From NCBI RefSeq assembly GCF_028554725.1, contig NC_071668.1:1612001-1676000 (forward strand): a stretch of DNA of 64,000 nt, read 5' to 3'. Of the stretch, positions 38,871 to 51,300 are shown in pieces. A model generated the notes under the pieces. That model was not told where the DNA came from. It did no database searches and was given only the letters and a program-made list of their open reading frames with translations. Both the position numbers and the translations under genes were made by a program. The first letter of the stretch is position 1, and each line of letters starts with the position of its first letter. Source of the DNA: Zeugodacus cucurbitae. Lineage: Eukaryota > Arthropoda > Insecta > Diptera > Tephritidae.

Positions 38871-39060
38871 ATCGTGAGAATGTGGAAAATTAAAAAAATA
38901 ATAAAATATAAAAAATATTTAAAAAAATAATTTTTTTATTATATTAAAAATAAAATTATTTTATTTATTAATATTAAAAATATTATTTAAAAAAAAAAAT
39001 AAAATAAAAAAAATTAAATAAAAATAATATTTGAGTAAAAAATACTTTTTAACGAAAAAT
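38871..39060. repeat. A/T low-complexity tract
   Basis: About 190 bases made almost only of A and T, with runs of A and of TATTTAAAA-like words. It has no unit structure. Confidence 0.9.
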
Positions 39061-42000
39061 TATTTTTTCGCAAAGGTTCGTCCTTAAGATCAGTGATCAG
39101 TAATCAGTAATCGGTAGGACTGCTCGATCTAAAACTGTTGCATTAAAAGCCGATGATTATGCACCATAATTTTATCGCTTATACTATACTATTCGTTTAT
39201 ATTTATAGACTATCTAGATTACTAATGGAGTTAATTTCCTAAATTTAATAACATTATGAACTAACGAAAACAAGGACATATATTTTTCCCTCTAAGGATA
39301 ATCGCATACAATCAATTTGTGTCACTTGTAAATAGCATAGATACCACTTTGAACTTTGACCTTAGCATAGAACACACCTTGCCACAATGTTCGTGCAGCT
39401 GCTTGCTGGCATTGTGTAGCGTAATACAGGACCCTATAAGCAAGGACTGCCCACTGAGCAAGATGCAAGCTGACTTCTCGAAAATAAATTCAAGCCGTTG
39501 CTGCGCAAACTAAGACAAGCGAGAGTTAAACACGAACTGCAAGACAACCTTCGAGGTTGATTTATTTATTTTTTTTCATATATTTACTTTACATTCGAAT
39601 TTGATTCCGAATATTTTCTAATAACCGCACCAAATGCACTAATTAACTGGAGTATATTGTCATTTATATATGGAATTTGGGCAGAGCGGAGAGTGTAACG
39701 AGGCATAGCGGCATAATTACGGCATCTTATTGCAAAGCAAACAAAATTTAGTCAAATAATAGAGGACGAAAAGGAACTCGCTCTCAATGGTGAGACGCGA
39801 AAATAAGGCAAACATGAGAGGCATTAAATCAAAGTTAACGGCTTGTGGTTGTGATTTCAAGGGTCTGCAACCCAATAAACATGAAAAGTCATAATTTATG
39901 AGCAACTAGAACGCTGGGCGAGCTGAGGCTGCAAGGCGCTTGTGTCACTCCCCTTTGAGGCTAGCGTGCGATCGTGCAATGATCAGGCTACTCGAGCGCA
40001 TGCGCATCCCTTCCGTAACTATTGCCATCTGAGCAGTTGTTGTGTGAGTGTTTGCTGCCTTTATGTTAAATGTTGTGTGTACTTTGTGGCATGTTGCATG
40101 TCATTTTTTATTGTTTCGCATGCTTCATTTCCACAGCCGCTGCACAGCCTTTCATTACGCAGATTGTCACATTCACAGCTTGCGATCACACGGGCGATCA
40201 CAAACACCAAACACAAAAACAACAACAAATAAAGCAAATGTGTTGGTGTCACATAACAGTAAGTTTGTTTTGGAATTCGGTTCCATCACTTTTATGCAAC
40301 TAGTTTCAGCTTGCTGCCATTTTTGTTTTTTGTTTTTATTACCATTTCGGCCCTCACAATGCCCTCAGCGCCCATTGACTCCGCTTGGACAATTGTCAAT
40401 TGCAATATTTTCTCTATTTATTACATTTATTCGATCATTTCGTTCATTAGTGTTAATGACACGCCCTTCGTGCGCAGCCTCCGCTTCGGCATGCGGTAAC
40501 TTGTGTTGCTGTTATTGTCTATTTTGGTTTGTGGCCTGTTTTTATTGACTTTGTTCCCTGGAAACGCTCCGATTAGTGAAAATAGCTTTTGTTGCACACG
40601 ATTCACAGCTGGCCTGCGTGGCGTACAAAAGGTGTTAAATTGGCAAAATGCTCGCTGAAATGTCAAATGGTCTCTGGGTTTGTCGGAAAGTGGAGTGTGT
40701 TTTGGCTCGAGTTTAAATTTTGCGGTCATTAAGTAAAACAAACGGTAACTTTTACAGCTGTCACAGCATTGACAATGCTCGTTCGTTGCACATTTGATTT
40801 GTGTTTGTGGCGAGGAGTCTAATTAAAAAAGGAGGTTCAACTCGGAAATGGAAATAATTAAGGAAAAAATGTGTGTTACCAAACAAATAGTATTGATTAC
40901 TAAAAATAGATTTTTGATTTCTCTTTGCATCTAATTGTTAAGTGAACTAATTGTGATTTTTAAATATTATGAGAAAATATTCAATGTAGTTTTTTGAACC
41001 TTGTATAGACTCATGTGAGAGATAGACTCAAAAGTAATAATCGTTCTGAGCCTCAAATCAAATTTAGTTGGACATTTTGGCCTCAAAAACCACTTCATTA
41101 CTGTGTCGTTGATGATACAACTCTGTTTCTGTAGAAGTTAGTCGCCTATTATTGAATATTTGTCAAAATTTTCGATTATATTTATTGGACTATAGTTATC
41201 CTTCCTTTTGATTCTGATCTCAAAAATATTTCTTCGCCAACTTTTGTGCTTTTAATACACTAAGTAAATAATATTATAACAGTGGCTGTTGTAAAAATCA
41301 CTCTAACAACCAAACTCATTGCATATGTGTATGAGTATACCAAAGAAAGGTCTCCACCACAATTTTGCTAAAATAATAAAATTATATACTTGCACGTTGC
41401 AAATGTCATGTCATCGCGGCATTTATGGCCTCAACTAATAATTTCGTGCTAAGTAATTCACAACGAATAATAATGATAGCCGCCACCAGCAACTCCCCTC
41501 CAACCAACCAAGCAACGGACTGAGCCTATTACTATTATCGCCAATCAATTTGATGAAAATAAAAATCAAGAAATATCATAAACAACCACTTACTTATGCA
41601 CCATATAGCCACATATGTATGTATGTGCTGTGTGAATGTGGTCAGCGACAAGCCACATGCCACTGTGGCAATAGCAACAATAGCAGAACTGCAGCGACCA
41701 ACCTGCAGACGGACCATAATTTATGAGCCAAATGAATTGCCAATTGCGCTAATAACTGTCCGAATGACTGGGCGGGCGGCCGTGGTTGCAGCCGGGGAAA
41801 CAAACATAGAAATCACCCACCCAAACAGATATACACACATATATATACGTGTATATATGGACTAATGCAGTGTGGACCTGGTTGCCAGTAGCAGTGTACA
41901 TATATGAATCAGCCACAAGACAAATGAATTCAATAAGAAACAAAATTACATATTTCCAACTGAGTTGTTTGCATTTAAATGCGCCACTGCCACAAGTTGC

Positions 42001-45000
42001 AAGTTACATTTGGGTTTGTATGTGTGCGTGGTGGCACATGATTATAGGTTATGATTGCGAAAAGCAGAAAAAACACACACATACGCAGAGACCGAAGTAA
42101 ATGTGCCATTTCTTGCGATAATTTCGCAATGGACTCGAAAGGGGTTTGGTTTGTTGGCAAGCCATACTTACAGGGTTGCACCGCGCACCTGACAACGCTT
42201 CCAGAGGTTGGAGGTTGCCAATTACGTATATTTCGTGGCAATGCCGTGCAAATATCCACACGTTGAGAAGGACAATCGGCAAAGCGCTCATCCCCGGTAA
42301 ATAAATAAACACTTCTGCACCTCAATAGCAGCCAAGGGGAGTGTGTGGCAGTGCTGCAATGGCCGTCAATGTACACAACAATCGCCTATTTAATTACTAA
42401 TGAGGCAATATCATTTAAATACAATGAAAAACTGTGCAACTTAAATACCAGTTCCTTTCTCTATACACATGTAAAACTAGTTTTTCTCTTATAGATTCTA
42501 TGTTTTACTAAAAACATACAATTATTCTGGGCTTCAACACGCATGAAGTCTTAAAAATTATGGAACACATGCAAATGCGTTCGAGAATACAGCTCGTGTA
42601 AGGAAATAAGCTAGCGTGCTGACTCAAATCTACTTTATGGCCGCATTAACTCAGAGCTTCAGAGCTCCAGTGCGCCGCATTTCCGCATTCCTTGCCTTCC
42701 GCCAACAATTTATGTTTATTTTTATTTTTTTATGTATTCCAGTCGATTGTGCAAATAAAGTGAAAAGCAGTGGACAGACCGAAAAAATTGAATGCGTCGT
42801 TTTTAACAGCTCCGCAAGCCGTGCAACACCTGTGATCGGAGGCACTTCGAACGTAATCGCTGCCAGAGCCCGTGCGCCAGCCAATCATTTGCAACGGTAA
42901 TCCAGTTGCAGCGAACACAAACAATAAAGCGCGCTTGTCAGTTTAGCAGCCATTTTGCGGTGCACCCACCCACCAACGACCATCGAACGCACACACCTTC
43001 GTGCAACATTGGCGCATATGCTGAGCCGCGCTCCCCCGCCCTCGCTAATGCTCGTAAACGGCGTCATCGGCGTTCGTCCTTTGCTGCGCTTATCCGCAAT
43101 TTTTTCCGGAGACATAAAAAGTTTTTATGACACTCCCAAGCATATCCTCGTGATAAATCTCCTTCAATTTGTTTACTCGCTCGCTGCTGCTGTCACTTTT
43201 ATTTTGTTATTAATGCTGTTGTTGTTGTTGTTTTCAGTCATTCGTACTGGCGTTAGCACTGATCACTGTTGAGCGCGGTGCGCGGGCTCATCTAATTTTC
43301 CCCTGTTACTCTGTGTGTGTGCGTGTGTTTGTGTTGGACGTGGCATTATTTTGTGGCTTATTGCGGTTATTTAGCGATTTTCTTGTTATCTTACCTTTTA
43401 CTTCACCTTTATTTGCTTGCTTACTTTTTTTTTTGCTGTGTGAGTCCATTTAGCTCCTCGATTTATCTACTTTCACTAGAATTTTTTTTGTTGCTTTTCC
43501 GCTTATGGTTTACTCCTCAATTTTGTTCCTGCTGCTCACACGTCAGGCTGCGACCTGACCTCACATTGCAAGTGGTTTAAACGCTTTAGCGCTGCTGTAG
43601 CTCATTAAACTTCCTTCTATACTGCAGTGGGGGTGCTGAGGCAATTTGATGAGTGCAGTGTTCAAGAACTGTACAAAATTATCGAAAACGTTTTGAAAAA
43701 ATTTCATGAACAAATTAATTCGAAGATTTTTGTGTTGCTGGTATTTCGAGTATAGTTGTTTGGAACCAGGGGTTTCGGAATAAATATAATATTATCTTAG
43801 TTAAAAACAATTACTATACTATATATAGACATTAATAGATCTAGCTTTTATCCACTTAAACCAAAAACCCTAACAGGGTTCCTACCGTTTCCACGACCAC
43901 CACCACGACAGTCGGTTCCACGGAACCGGAAAGGTCCCGGATATTTAGCCCTCTGAGGACAGTCAAATCGGCAGCATTTCTCAAAATTATTTGAGAAAGA
44001 ATTATTTTCCAAATCTCTTCTAGGTCTCCAACATAACCCTATATCCCTAAACCGTTCCAGCAAAGCACAAATTATCTTCTATTTTTCTTCAAATTGCAAC
44101 ACTGTGTTCCCATTCCATTCGTTTAGTTGTAGTTGTGATTTGATGCGTGTGCGCGCATCATTTAAGGATTTTGCTTTATTACAGTTTAATTAAATTTTTT
44201 CCACAGCTCCTGCGGCATACCTTCACACGCAGATGATACACCACGGGACACCCCGCCGCCGCAGCTACCGTTTGCGCTGCATTAAACCAATTACGTTGAG
44301 TTAATCGTAAAAAATCCTTGCACTGATTTGTTGCAGATGAAACCGAAGCGTAGCAAAATGCCGAGGCGGGAGCAGGAGGTGAGTTGCTGCTGCTGCCAGT
44401 GTGTTGGGATCATAAAAACACTACCGGCCAGTGTGCTGTGCCTCCCTCTCGTCGGCCTGCGAATGCATCGAGTGTCCTGCGCTGCCGAGAAGAGGGTGTT
44501 TGCAAAAGTGTGGTGTGTGGCGAGGGTGCGTGAACATCCTTCATATCCGCTTACTTGTCAGATTCATTTGCTCTCTCTCCTTGGCCGGTCTCAGGTGTGC
44601 ACGTTGGCGAGTTGATCCATTTATGGCTTTCGTTTCATTTTCATTTATTTGTTTTTGCGCCTTATAGCCTTCGGTATTTCGCCCATCCTTGTCGGCTGTG
44701 GTTGCCCACAATCCATAGGGCGATGTGTTCAAGTGCTGCCGGAACATGACCACAAATGCGAGCGAGTGTATTAATTTGTTCGAGCTGAGCACACAAAATA
44801 AACAACAGCAAGTACGCGTACAACAACTGCAATATTAGCAGTAGCATTCCGAGCATAAATAATAACACGAAGTGCTGGCGCACAAAGCACTTTAATTGCC
44901 AACGGATTTATGACCCAAGTGGCCGCATCCGCTTTAGCTAAATCAGTTCTGGATGTGTCTATTTTTATTTCTATCATTTACGTATCATGCTACGTGGAGT

Positions 45001-45806
45001 GTTGCATACGTGAAATACTGTGTAATTTCTTAGAAATTTTTCATGGCCTTAATGAAAACATCAGCAAAATCCTTTCAATTAAGTCTTTCTCGGGTTTTTA
45101 TCTCGCGCTCAGCTGCACCACATGAAATTACTCGCATTTGCCCGCTGCGTGCTGCTCATTTAGTAATTTGAGTGCGTTGGCAGCAGAAAAAGCAATCAAC
45201 TACTTAATTCATTAGACAACGTCACGGCAGTAAAAGTGACCGGAATGTAATTGGAGGGCTCATCTTGAACGTAGCGAATTAATTCAAATGCCCTCGCAAC
45301 ACCAATTTGATGACTATGCCACTCATAAATGCTGAAAGTGTCGGCTTATTGGCCTATTTGCGAAATGTACCCCGAGAGCTACCACAGTTGATCAAACAAT
45401 CGTGGCCGCTGATTCTTATTTAGGTTCATATTTTGCTACCGAAGAAAAAGGAACTATTTCCTATTGAATTCCATTATCTTTAAACTCTTGTGATCTTAAG
45501 TCTCACCTAACACATTGCCAAAACACAACAATATTTATTGCGATGCTTTTGAGAATTTCTGTGGAAAACTATTGGAATTTATGGGATCATCTTAACTCCT
45601 CCATTCACATATGTCTAACATATGTCGATAGTGTGTAAGCATTAAGTATTTAACAGATCGATCGTTGATCCGAAGATGAGCTAGCAGAACCTCTTAAGCC
45701 ACCATTGTTCACATTAATGAGAAATTTAAATGCTAAAGTCATTAAATCCATCGGCTATAGATTCAACGATCGTGTGATCCGTCCATTCGATCGTATCCAA
45801 AACTTA
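39061..45806. other. non-coding upstream region, one unexplained frame
   Basis: No gene can be named. A - strand frame at 43848-44063 encodes 71 residues that are not low-complexity (GLCWRPRRDLENNS, EKCCRFDCP, TDCRGGGRGNGRN). The long frames at 40048-40548 and 42955-43272 are runs of hydrophobic residues overlapped by other frames and look like chance. Short (ATCAGTA)-type repeats occur near 39090-39115. Confidence 0.45.
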
Positions 45807-45965
45807 CGAGTGTGTTCAAAAAATAACGGGAATTTTCGTTTTTTGAAAAAATGCCTTCTCACTAGTCTAAATTCGATATTATACGCTTATGCCATGTCTT
45901 TTCCCACAAAAATCCAAAAAAACAGGTGAAAAATGGATTTTTGGACAATTAGAAATTATAAATTT
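45807..45965 (+). mobile_element. mariner terminal fragment
   Basis: It starts directly after a TA with CGAGTGTGTTCAAAAAATAA then CGGGAATTTT, very like the end of the mariner remnant at 62318 (CGAGATGTATTCAGAAAATAA then CGGGAATTT). The opposite terminus and any transposase coding are not found nearby, so only one end of an old copy appears to survive. A second element has inserted just to its right. Confidence 0.6.
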
Positions 45966-45988
45966 ATCGTTGGGAATATGTTGAGATA

Positions 45989-46853
45989 AAGGGTGATTTT
46001 TTAAGAGCTTGATAACTTTTTAAAAAAAAAAAACGCATAAAATTTGCAAAATAAATGTTGACCGCGGCTGCGTCTTAGGTGGTCCATTCGGAAAGTCCAA
46101 TTTTGGGCAACTTTTTCGAGCATTTCGGCCGGAATAGCCCGAATTTCTTCGGAAATGTTGTCTTCCAAAGCTGGAATAGTTGCTGGCTTATTTCTGTAGA
46201 CTTTAGACTTGACGTAGCCCCACAAAAAATAGTCTAAAGGCGTTAAATCGCATGATCTTGGTGGCCAACTTACGGGTCCATTTCTTGAGATGAATTGTTC
46301 TCCGAAGTTTTCCCTCAAAATGGCCATAGAATCGCGAGCTGTGTGGCATGTAGCGCCATCTTGTTGAAACCACATGTCAACCAAGTTCAGTTCTTCCATT
46401 TTTGGCAACAAAAAGTTTGTTAGCATCGAACGATAGCGATCGCCATTCACCGTAACGTTGCGTCCAACAGCATCTTTGAAAAAATACGGTCCAATGATTC
46501 CACCAGCGTACAAACCACACCAAATAGTGCATTTTTCGGGATGCATGGGCAGTTCTTGAACGGCTTCTGGTTGCTCTTCACCCCAAATGCGGCAATTTTG
46601 CTTATTTACGTAGCCATTCAACCAGAAATGAGCCTCATCGCTGAACAAAATTTGTCGATAAACACATTTCGAACCGAACACTGATTTTGGTAATAAAATT
46701 CAATGATTTGCAAGCGTTGCTCGTTAGTAAGTCTATTCATGATGAAATGTCAAAGCATACTGAGCATCTTTCTCTTTGACACCATGTCTGAAATCCCACG
46801 TGATCTGTCAAATACTAATGCATGAAAATCCTAACCTCAAAAAAATCACCCGT
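45989..46853 (-). mobile_element. 865 bp Tc1/mariner-superfamily element, internally deleted
   Basis: TA flanks both ends (45987-45988, 46854-46855). The termini are inverted: AAGGGTGATTTTTTAAGAG at the left, and on the reversed right end ACGGGTGATTTTTTTGAGG. The transposase lies on the - strand. Its start (ATG at 46740, MNRLTNEQRLQIIEFYYQNQ) and its catalytic domain (46681-46001) are both present but in different frames. The stretch between them, roughly the 100 residues carrying the helix-turn-helix DNA-binding domain in relatives, is gone. The copy therefore has intact-looking ends and a catalytic domain but cannot make a full transposase. Confidence 0.9.
46001..46681 (-). pseudogene. Tc1/mariner-type DDE transposase, N-terminal region deleted
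   Basis: A 226-codon open frame holding nearly the whole DDE/D catalytic domain. The first aspartate is in FSDEAHFW (residue 15), the second in WFQQDGATCHTA (108), and the third is in PRSCDLTPLDYFLWGYVKSK (145, or 150 if the second D is used). That is 36 or 41 residues after the second aspartate, so it fits the arthropod DD36-41D part of the superfamily rather than DD34D mariner. The C-terminal MLEKVAQNW and HLRRSRGQHL motifs are present, then the frame runs into a homopolymer-coded FFFFKK tail. There is no in-frame ATG start: the first codon is GTG at the deletion junction. The true N-terminal 25 codons lie just upstream in another frame. Confidence 0.88.
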
Positions 46854-46855
46854 TA

Positions 46856-48271
46856 CTTTCAAGAAACAGCAATGCAGAATAATTTAAAATATTTCTTGTT
46901 TATTTCAGTAGGGACCCAAAATTATACTTAGTTCTAGCAATATGAGTAATTTCAAAGCTCTGAAGGATCCAACTATTATTTTAGGCCCTGAAAATACAGC
47001 CTATCTACGAAGTTCTAGTTATTCACATAGATCGTCACAAATGTGTTAAACAAACAGACAGAATTTGTCGCCGAAAAGCATTATAAATCTTCACCAAACT
47101 AACCTAATCCGTGAAAACATAATAAATTCGGCACTATTATATATCTACATACAAATATATATTCGCTTCTGAAACTATTCATATCTAACTGCGAGTCGCT
47201 TTTGTGCGTATGTCTGCATGTGGTTCGTGGCACGTGAAAGCGGAGATTGAAATTGTGTGATTTGAGCCTCAAGGATAATTGTGGGATTATGACATGAAAT
47301 GCGATTGCGTTAAATGGAACTGAATGGGCTAAGCGTTTCTAATTTATTTTCATATTTACTCAAACACATTATTAGCCAGTGCTCAGTCGTTGATGATGAA
47401 AGGGGCGTTTTCACACGAAGTGAACGCCGAACGCACTAGCTTTGAGAGACACAATTGCGTAATCGTTGTCAAATTGATTTCATTATAAATGCCTCTGTCG
47501 TAATGTGTGCAGCTTTCAGCCAAGGGGTAGGAGGGTAAGTTTCCAAAAAAGAAATTAATTTATTTATGCAAATTCGTAGGTTGTTTGCTCTTCGACATAT
47601 GCGGGTAAATAGTAGAGAGAACCTTTTGACTTTGCAACAAACTCCGAATGTTTATATGTGCCTGTATTTGTTTGCTTATGTAAATGAGCTGTGAATGTCA
47701 TTACTCGCTTTGCGCTCACGACTTTCGTTGTTTGGCTGTTAATCCTTTTGTTTATACTCGACATTGTTTAAGAGTCCTTTCGTTGGCTTGGGTTCTATGT
47801 TGCTAGGCTAAATCTAATCTAAATGCTATACACTGTCTGATATCCGGTGTGTTAGCTCGTAAATTTGTTTTGAAAAAAATGTGCTTGCTTCGAAAGTAAT
47901 TTAATATTTTGCAGTTACTGCGAGAGTCCGCCACCTCAACTGCAGGCAACAATTGGGTGTGTAAGGTAACAGCTGGTAGACATAATTTCAAATTTTGTTG
48001 AAGAAAGTCAGGCACAATGTTTGTAAACATTTACTGAACTCAAGAAATTTTTTAATAAAATATGCATTTAACGTGAATATTTGGATATACCTATTTAAAC
48101 AAAACTTGACTCTTCCCAACTTCGCTCATTTGTAGTTTAATTTTTCTTGAAATTTCATTCTAAAACCGACTTCCAATATCTTGTCACTTACAATCAGCTA
48201 GTCTGCCATTTAAATCATCACACTACCATTGACACGCCCACCGCCTTATGCGCGCTGCATTCGTTAGGAAG
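46856..48271. other. non-coding, no gene seen
   Basis: AT-rich flank to the right of the transposon. I see no domain, RNA gene or repeat. Confidence 0.5.
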
Positions 48272-48334
48272 CTCCTCTGCAGCCCAACTCCTCTACAGCC
48301 CAACTCCTCTACAGCCCAACTCCTCTACAGCCCA
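48272..48334. repeat. 16 bp tandem repeat, about four copies
   Basis: The unit is CTCCTCTACAGCCCAA. The first copy differs by one base (G for A) and the last is incomplete. The copies are nearly identical, so the array is recent and probably variable in length. Confidence 0.95.
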
Positions 48335-51300
48335 CTCGTCAATTGCATTCGTCGGCGTTCAAGTCGTTCAAGTCGCGCAAACCAATGTGAGTACTTCACA
48401 CCTTATTTATTGAACACTTTTCGCGCTTTCGGCATTTGATTGGAAGCGTTCGATACGACCAAGCTTCGAATTGTATTGATCCAGCATCATTTCAATGACG
48501 ACTACGTAAATACAGTGAGAATTTGTTTCTCGGTTGCTGTGTTGCATGCAACATTGCTGCAGCGAGATTTTTTCCTGCCGATAAGTTCGGCGAAGAAGCG
48601 AGTTCGGCTTTTCAGCTGCCAAGCTAAGCTTCCTCCTTGTTGTGGTACAATGGCGATCAGCAGCAGTCGTGGCTGCCGTGGCTTCTTGCTGCTCTTGCAA
48701 CATTGCCATTGTTGTCCGCATGCCGCATGCTGTACTCTGGAGGCCCTGAGGATTTGAAAGCGTTAATGTGAATTATTAATAAGACAAAGGATGCGCCACT
48801 TTGAAGCAGCCCGACGAAACGCCGCCGCAGCGTTGCCAGTTGCCCCAAAATAATTGCTTGCTGCACTCTCCGTGCTCCGTGCTCTGGTAATTGTGTTGCC
48901 GCAATCGCAATCGCTTCGACAGCGTTTTCAGCCGCGCTGCAGTTTTCGAAACTAATCAGGCGGTGAGATTTAAAAATTGTCTGCGCCCGGACTGTGTTGC
49001 AGTCGCAACATGGCCGTGTTGTTGCAAGCTGCAAACGAGCGCTTTGGTGCTGCATGGCTTTTGCGTTGATTTAGGCGCTTCAGAGATAAGCAACACATTA
49101 AAAATCCATAAATCAAGGCGATAAACATGATTTGCCACAATGTTTTATTGACTATTGTTTCCACGGCTAAATGGTAAGGCCATGCATTTAAATACATATA
49201 AAATGTTGGAGGTGCAACTAATGCCGGGGTACGGCTGTTAGAAGGCGATATTTTGTTTCTGGTAATATTTCTAGAACAATTTTTCTTGCGGAAATCGGAA
49301 TTGTTTGTTCTGGCAACATTTCAAATATTTTTAGTGCAATCAACTTGCGCAAAAACTCTTTTACTGTTGCGCTAATCAACATAATTTTCCCATATATTTA
49401 ATGATTTTTCTACTTAATTGATTCATAAATTTAACGATCGCCATTCTAAAATTCACATGAATTCGGGTTCATCACGCCACCGGCTGTGGCAACCTCAATT
49501 CGAAAGCAAGAAAGCAAACTCTTGAGTTGTTTTCGTAAATACCGTTTATAATCATCAAATTAAAGACTGAAACAACAAACAATTATAGATATATCAATTA
49601 TTTTATTTTCACTTGTTGTTGTTGTTGTTATGTGAAATGCGCGCTGATTTTCCGCGCCGAGCCGCTTATGGCTGCGTCGATTTGCTTGAAATGCGCGGCG
49701 TACACATTCACGGCGAAATATTCGATCGGGGCCGGCAATAACGCAACAAGATCAAAGCACAAAAATGCGCCTTTTCAATTTGTGAGATTTTCATATATCA
49801 GTTAGAGCCAATAAATGTAGCAACAAAGAGGCATACAGAGTTTATTGGCCAACCAAACAACCGACGTCCATCCACCCAGTCCGCATTCGGCCCGCTTGCT
49901 TTGGCATGGCAAGTGCGGATAAAATTAATTAAAATTTAAGTCACTCGCGCACACATCAAGGCGAACGAAATGAGTTCCCAGATTAAACGGTGAGATACGC
50001 GCCTCTCATTGGCGATCAGTGGGGCCGCCACTCGTGGTGGGGTGTGTGTACTAGTGCGATCAAACGAAGCGCTTAAGCAGCGGAGCTGTGGAGGGGGAGG
50101 TTAATTGTGCTTTTGCATTTTTGTCGAAACCTTTTACTTTCATTCAAATTTTCACGATTAAAATGCCATAAAATGGTAAATTAAAAAGTACAGCAAATTA
50201 TTAAGATTACCGCACAGCCGGCCGCCTGCAAGCGCGCTGGTGTCTCTATGAATCAGGTATGTGGTATGGCGTTGATGGTCGACATAGTTGAAAACCAGAA
50301 CACCCGCCTAAGTACTGTCGGCAATGGCGCTCTCGGTGGGCCAGCTACCGCATTCCGATCCGCCGCCAGCCGCTTCCTGCGCACTTAGTGAGTCATTAAG
50401 ATACGCATACTGGCTCGCTGGTGTGGACCAGACGCTTGGCGCGGTGCTGGTGCTGGAGCTTATCTGCTTGCTGGTATATAGCTGGAAATGTCGATTGGCT
50501 GCAGCGCTACAAATGCCACATGTTTTGATGTGCTTGCGGATTATGGATTTTTAACGAGTTTTCAATTTATTTTCAACTCAATGCGCACTTGAGGCTGCTG
50601 CCGCCACTTGAAGGCTTCGCATGATCACAATGTGCAGTCCAGATACACAGGCGCACACACGCGAAGACATGCAATTCTTTTCTTATGTAAGTGTTGGTAT
50701 TTGTGGCAAATAAGTCAAGTGGCAACACATACTCGTGTGTGTGTGCGTCACATGGCAGTATCGTAAAAGCGCTTGTGTTCGCGTTGAGTGGCGTCTGCTG
50801 GTCGCAAGTCAACATTATGCCGCAGATTTATATTTTTAAAGCAAAAGTGCTCCAGCACTCCTCTCCCGCTCGTACCAACTCAAACGGTCATTTTGAATGG
50901 GATCAATGCACGGCGAAGGGGCGTTAGCGGAAGTTAGTTTAAATCTAAATTGATTTTTCGTTGCCACGCAACATTCCGGCGTATGAGACGCCGCGAGCGC
51001 CGGAAATTTCACCCCGCCAAAGTGTGCGCTGAAGTGCAACACGCTTTCAATGTGGCGCGTGGTTGCTGAAAATGCAATCCTTTGAGGGAAACACAACTTT
51101 TGCTTGTGCATATACATAGTCGGCATTTAAAGTGCTCTCAGTAGGGAAATTTATATCATTATTCAGTTGCAAACTCATAGAAAACTTCGGACTTGAAAGT
51201 AAATTTTCATCACTTTTCGTGTGAGCCGGAAATCCTATTTTTTTCTTTAGGCGAGAGTCAAAATATGCTTAGACATTTCTTTAAAATAATAAGACCAAGA

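Noticed and set aside
40048..40548. 166-codon + strand open frame with hydrophobic runs
   Set aside because: It is overlapped by other open frames and the product is phenylalanine- and cysteine-rich without a pattern. It is best explained by T-rich DNA.
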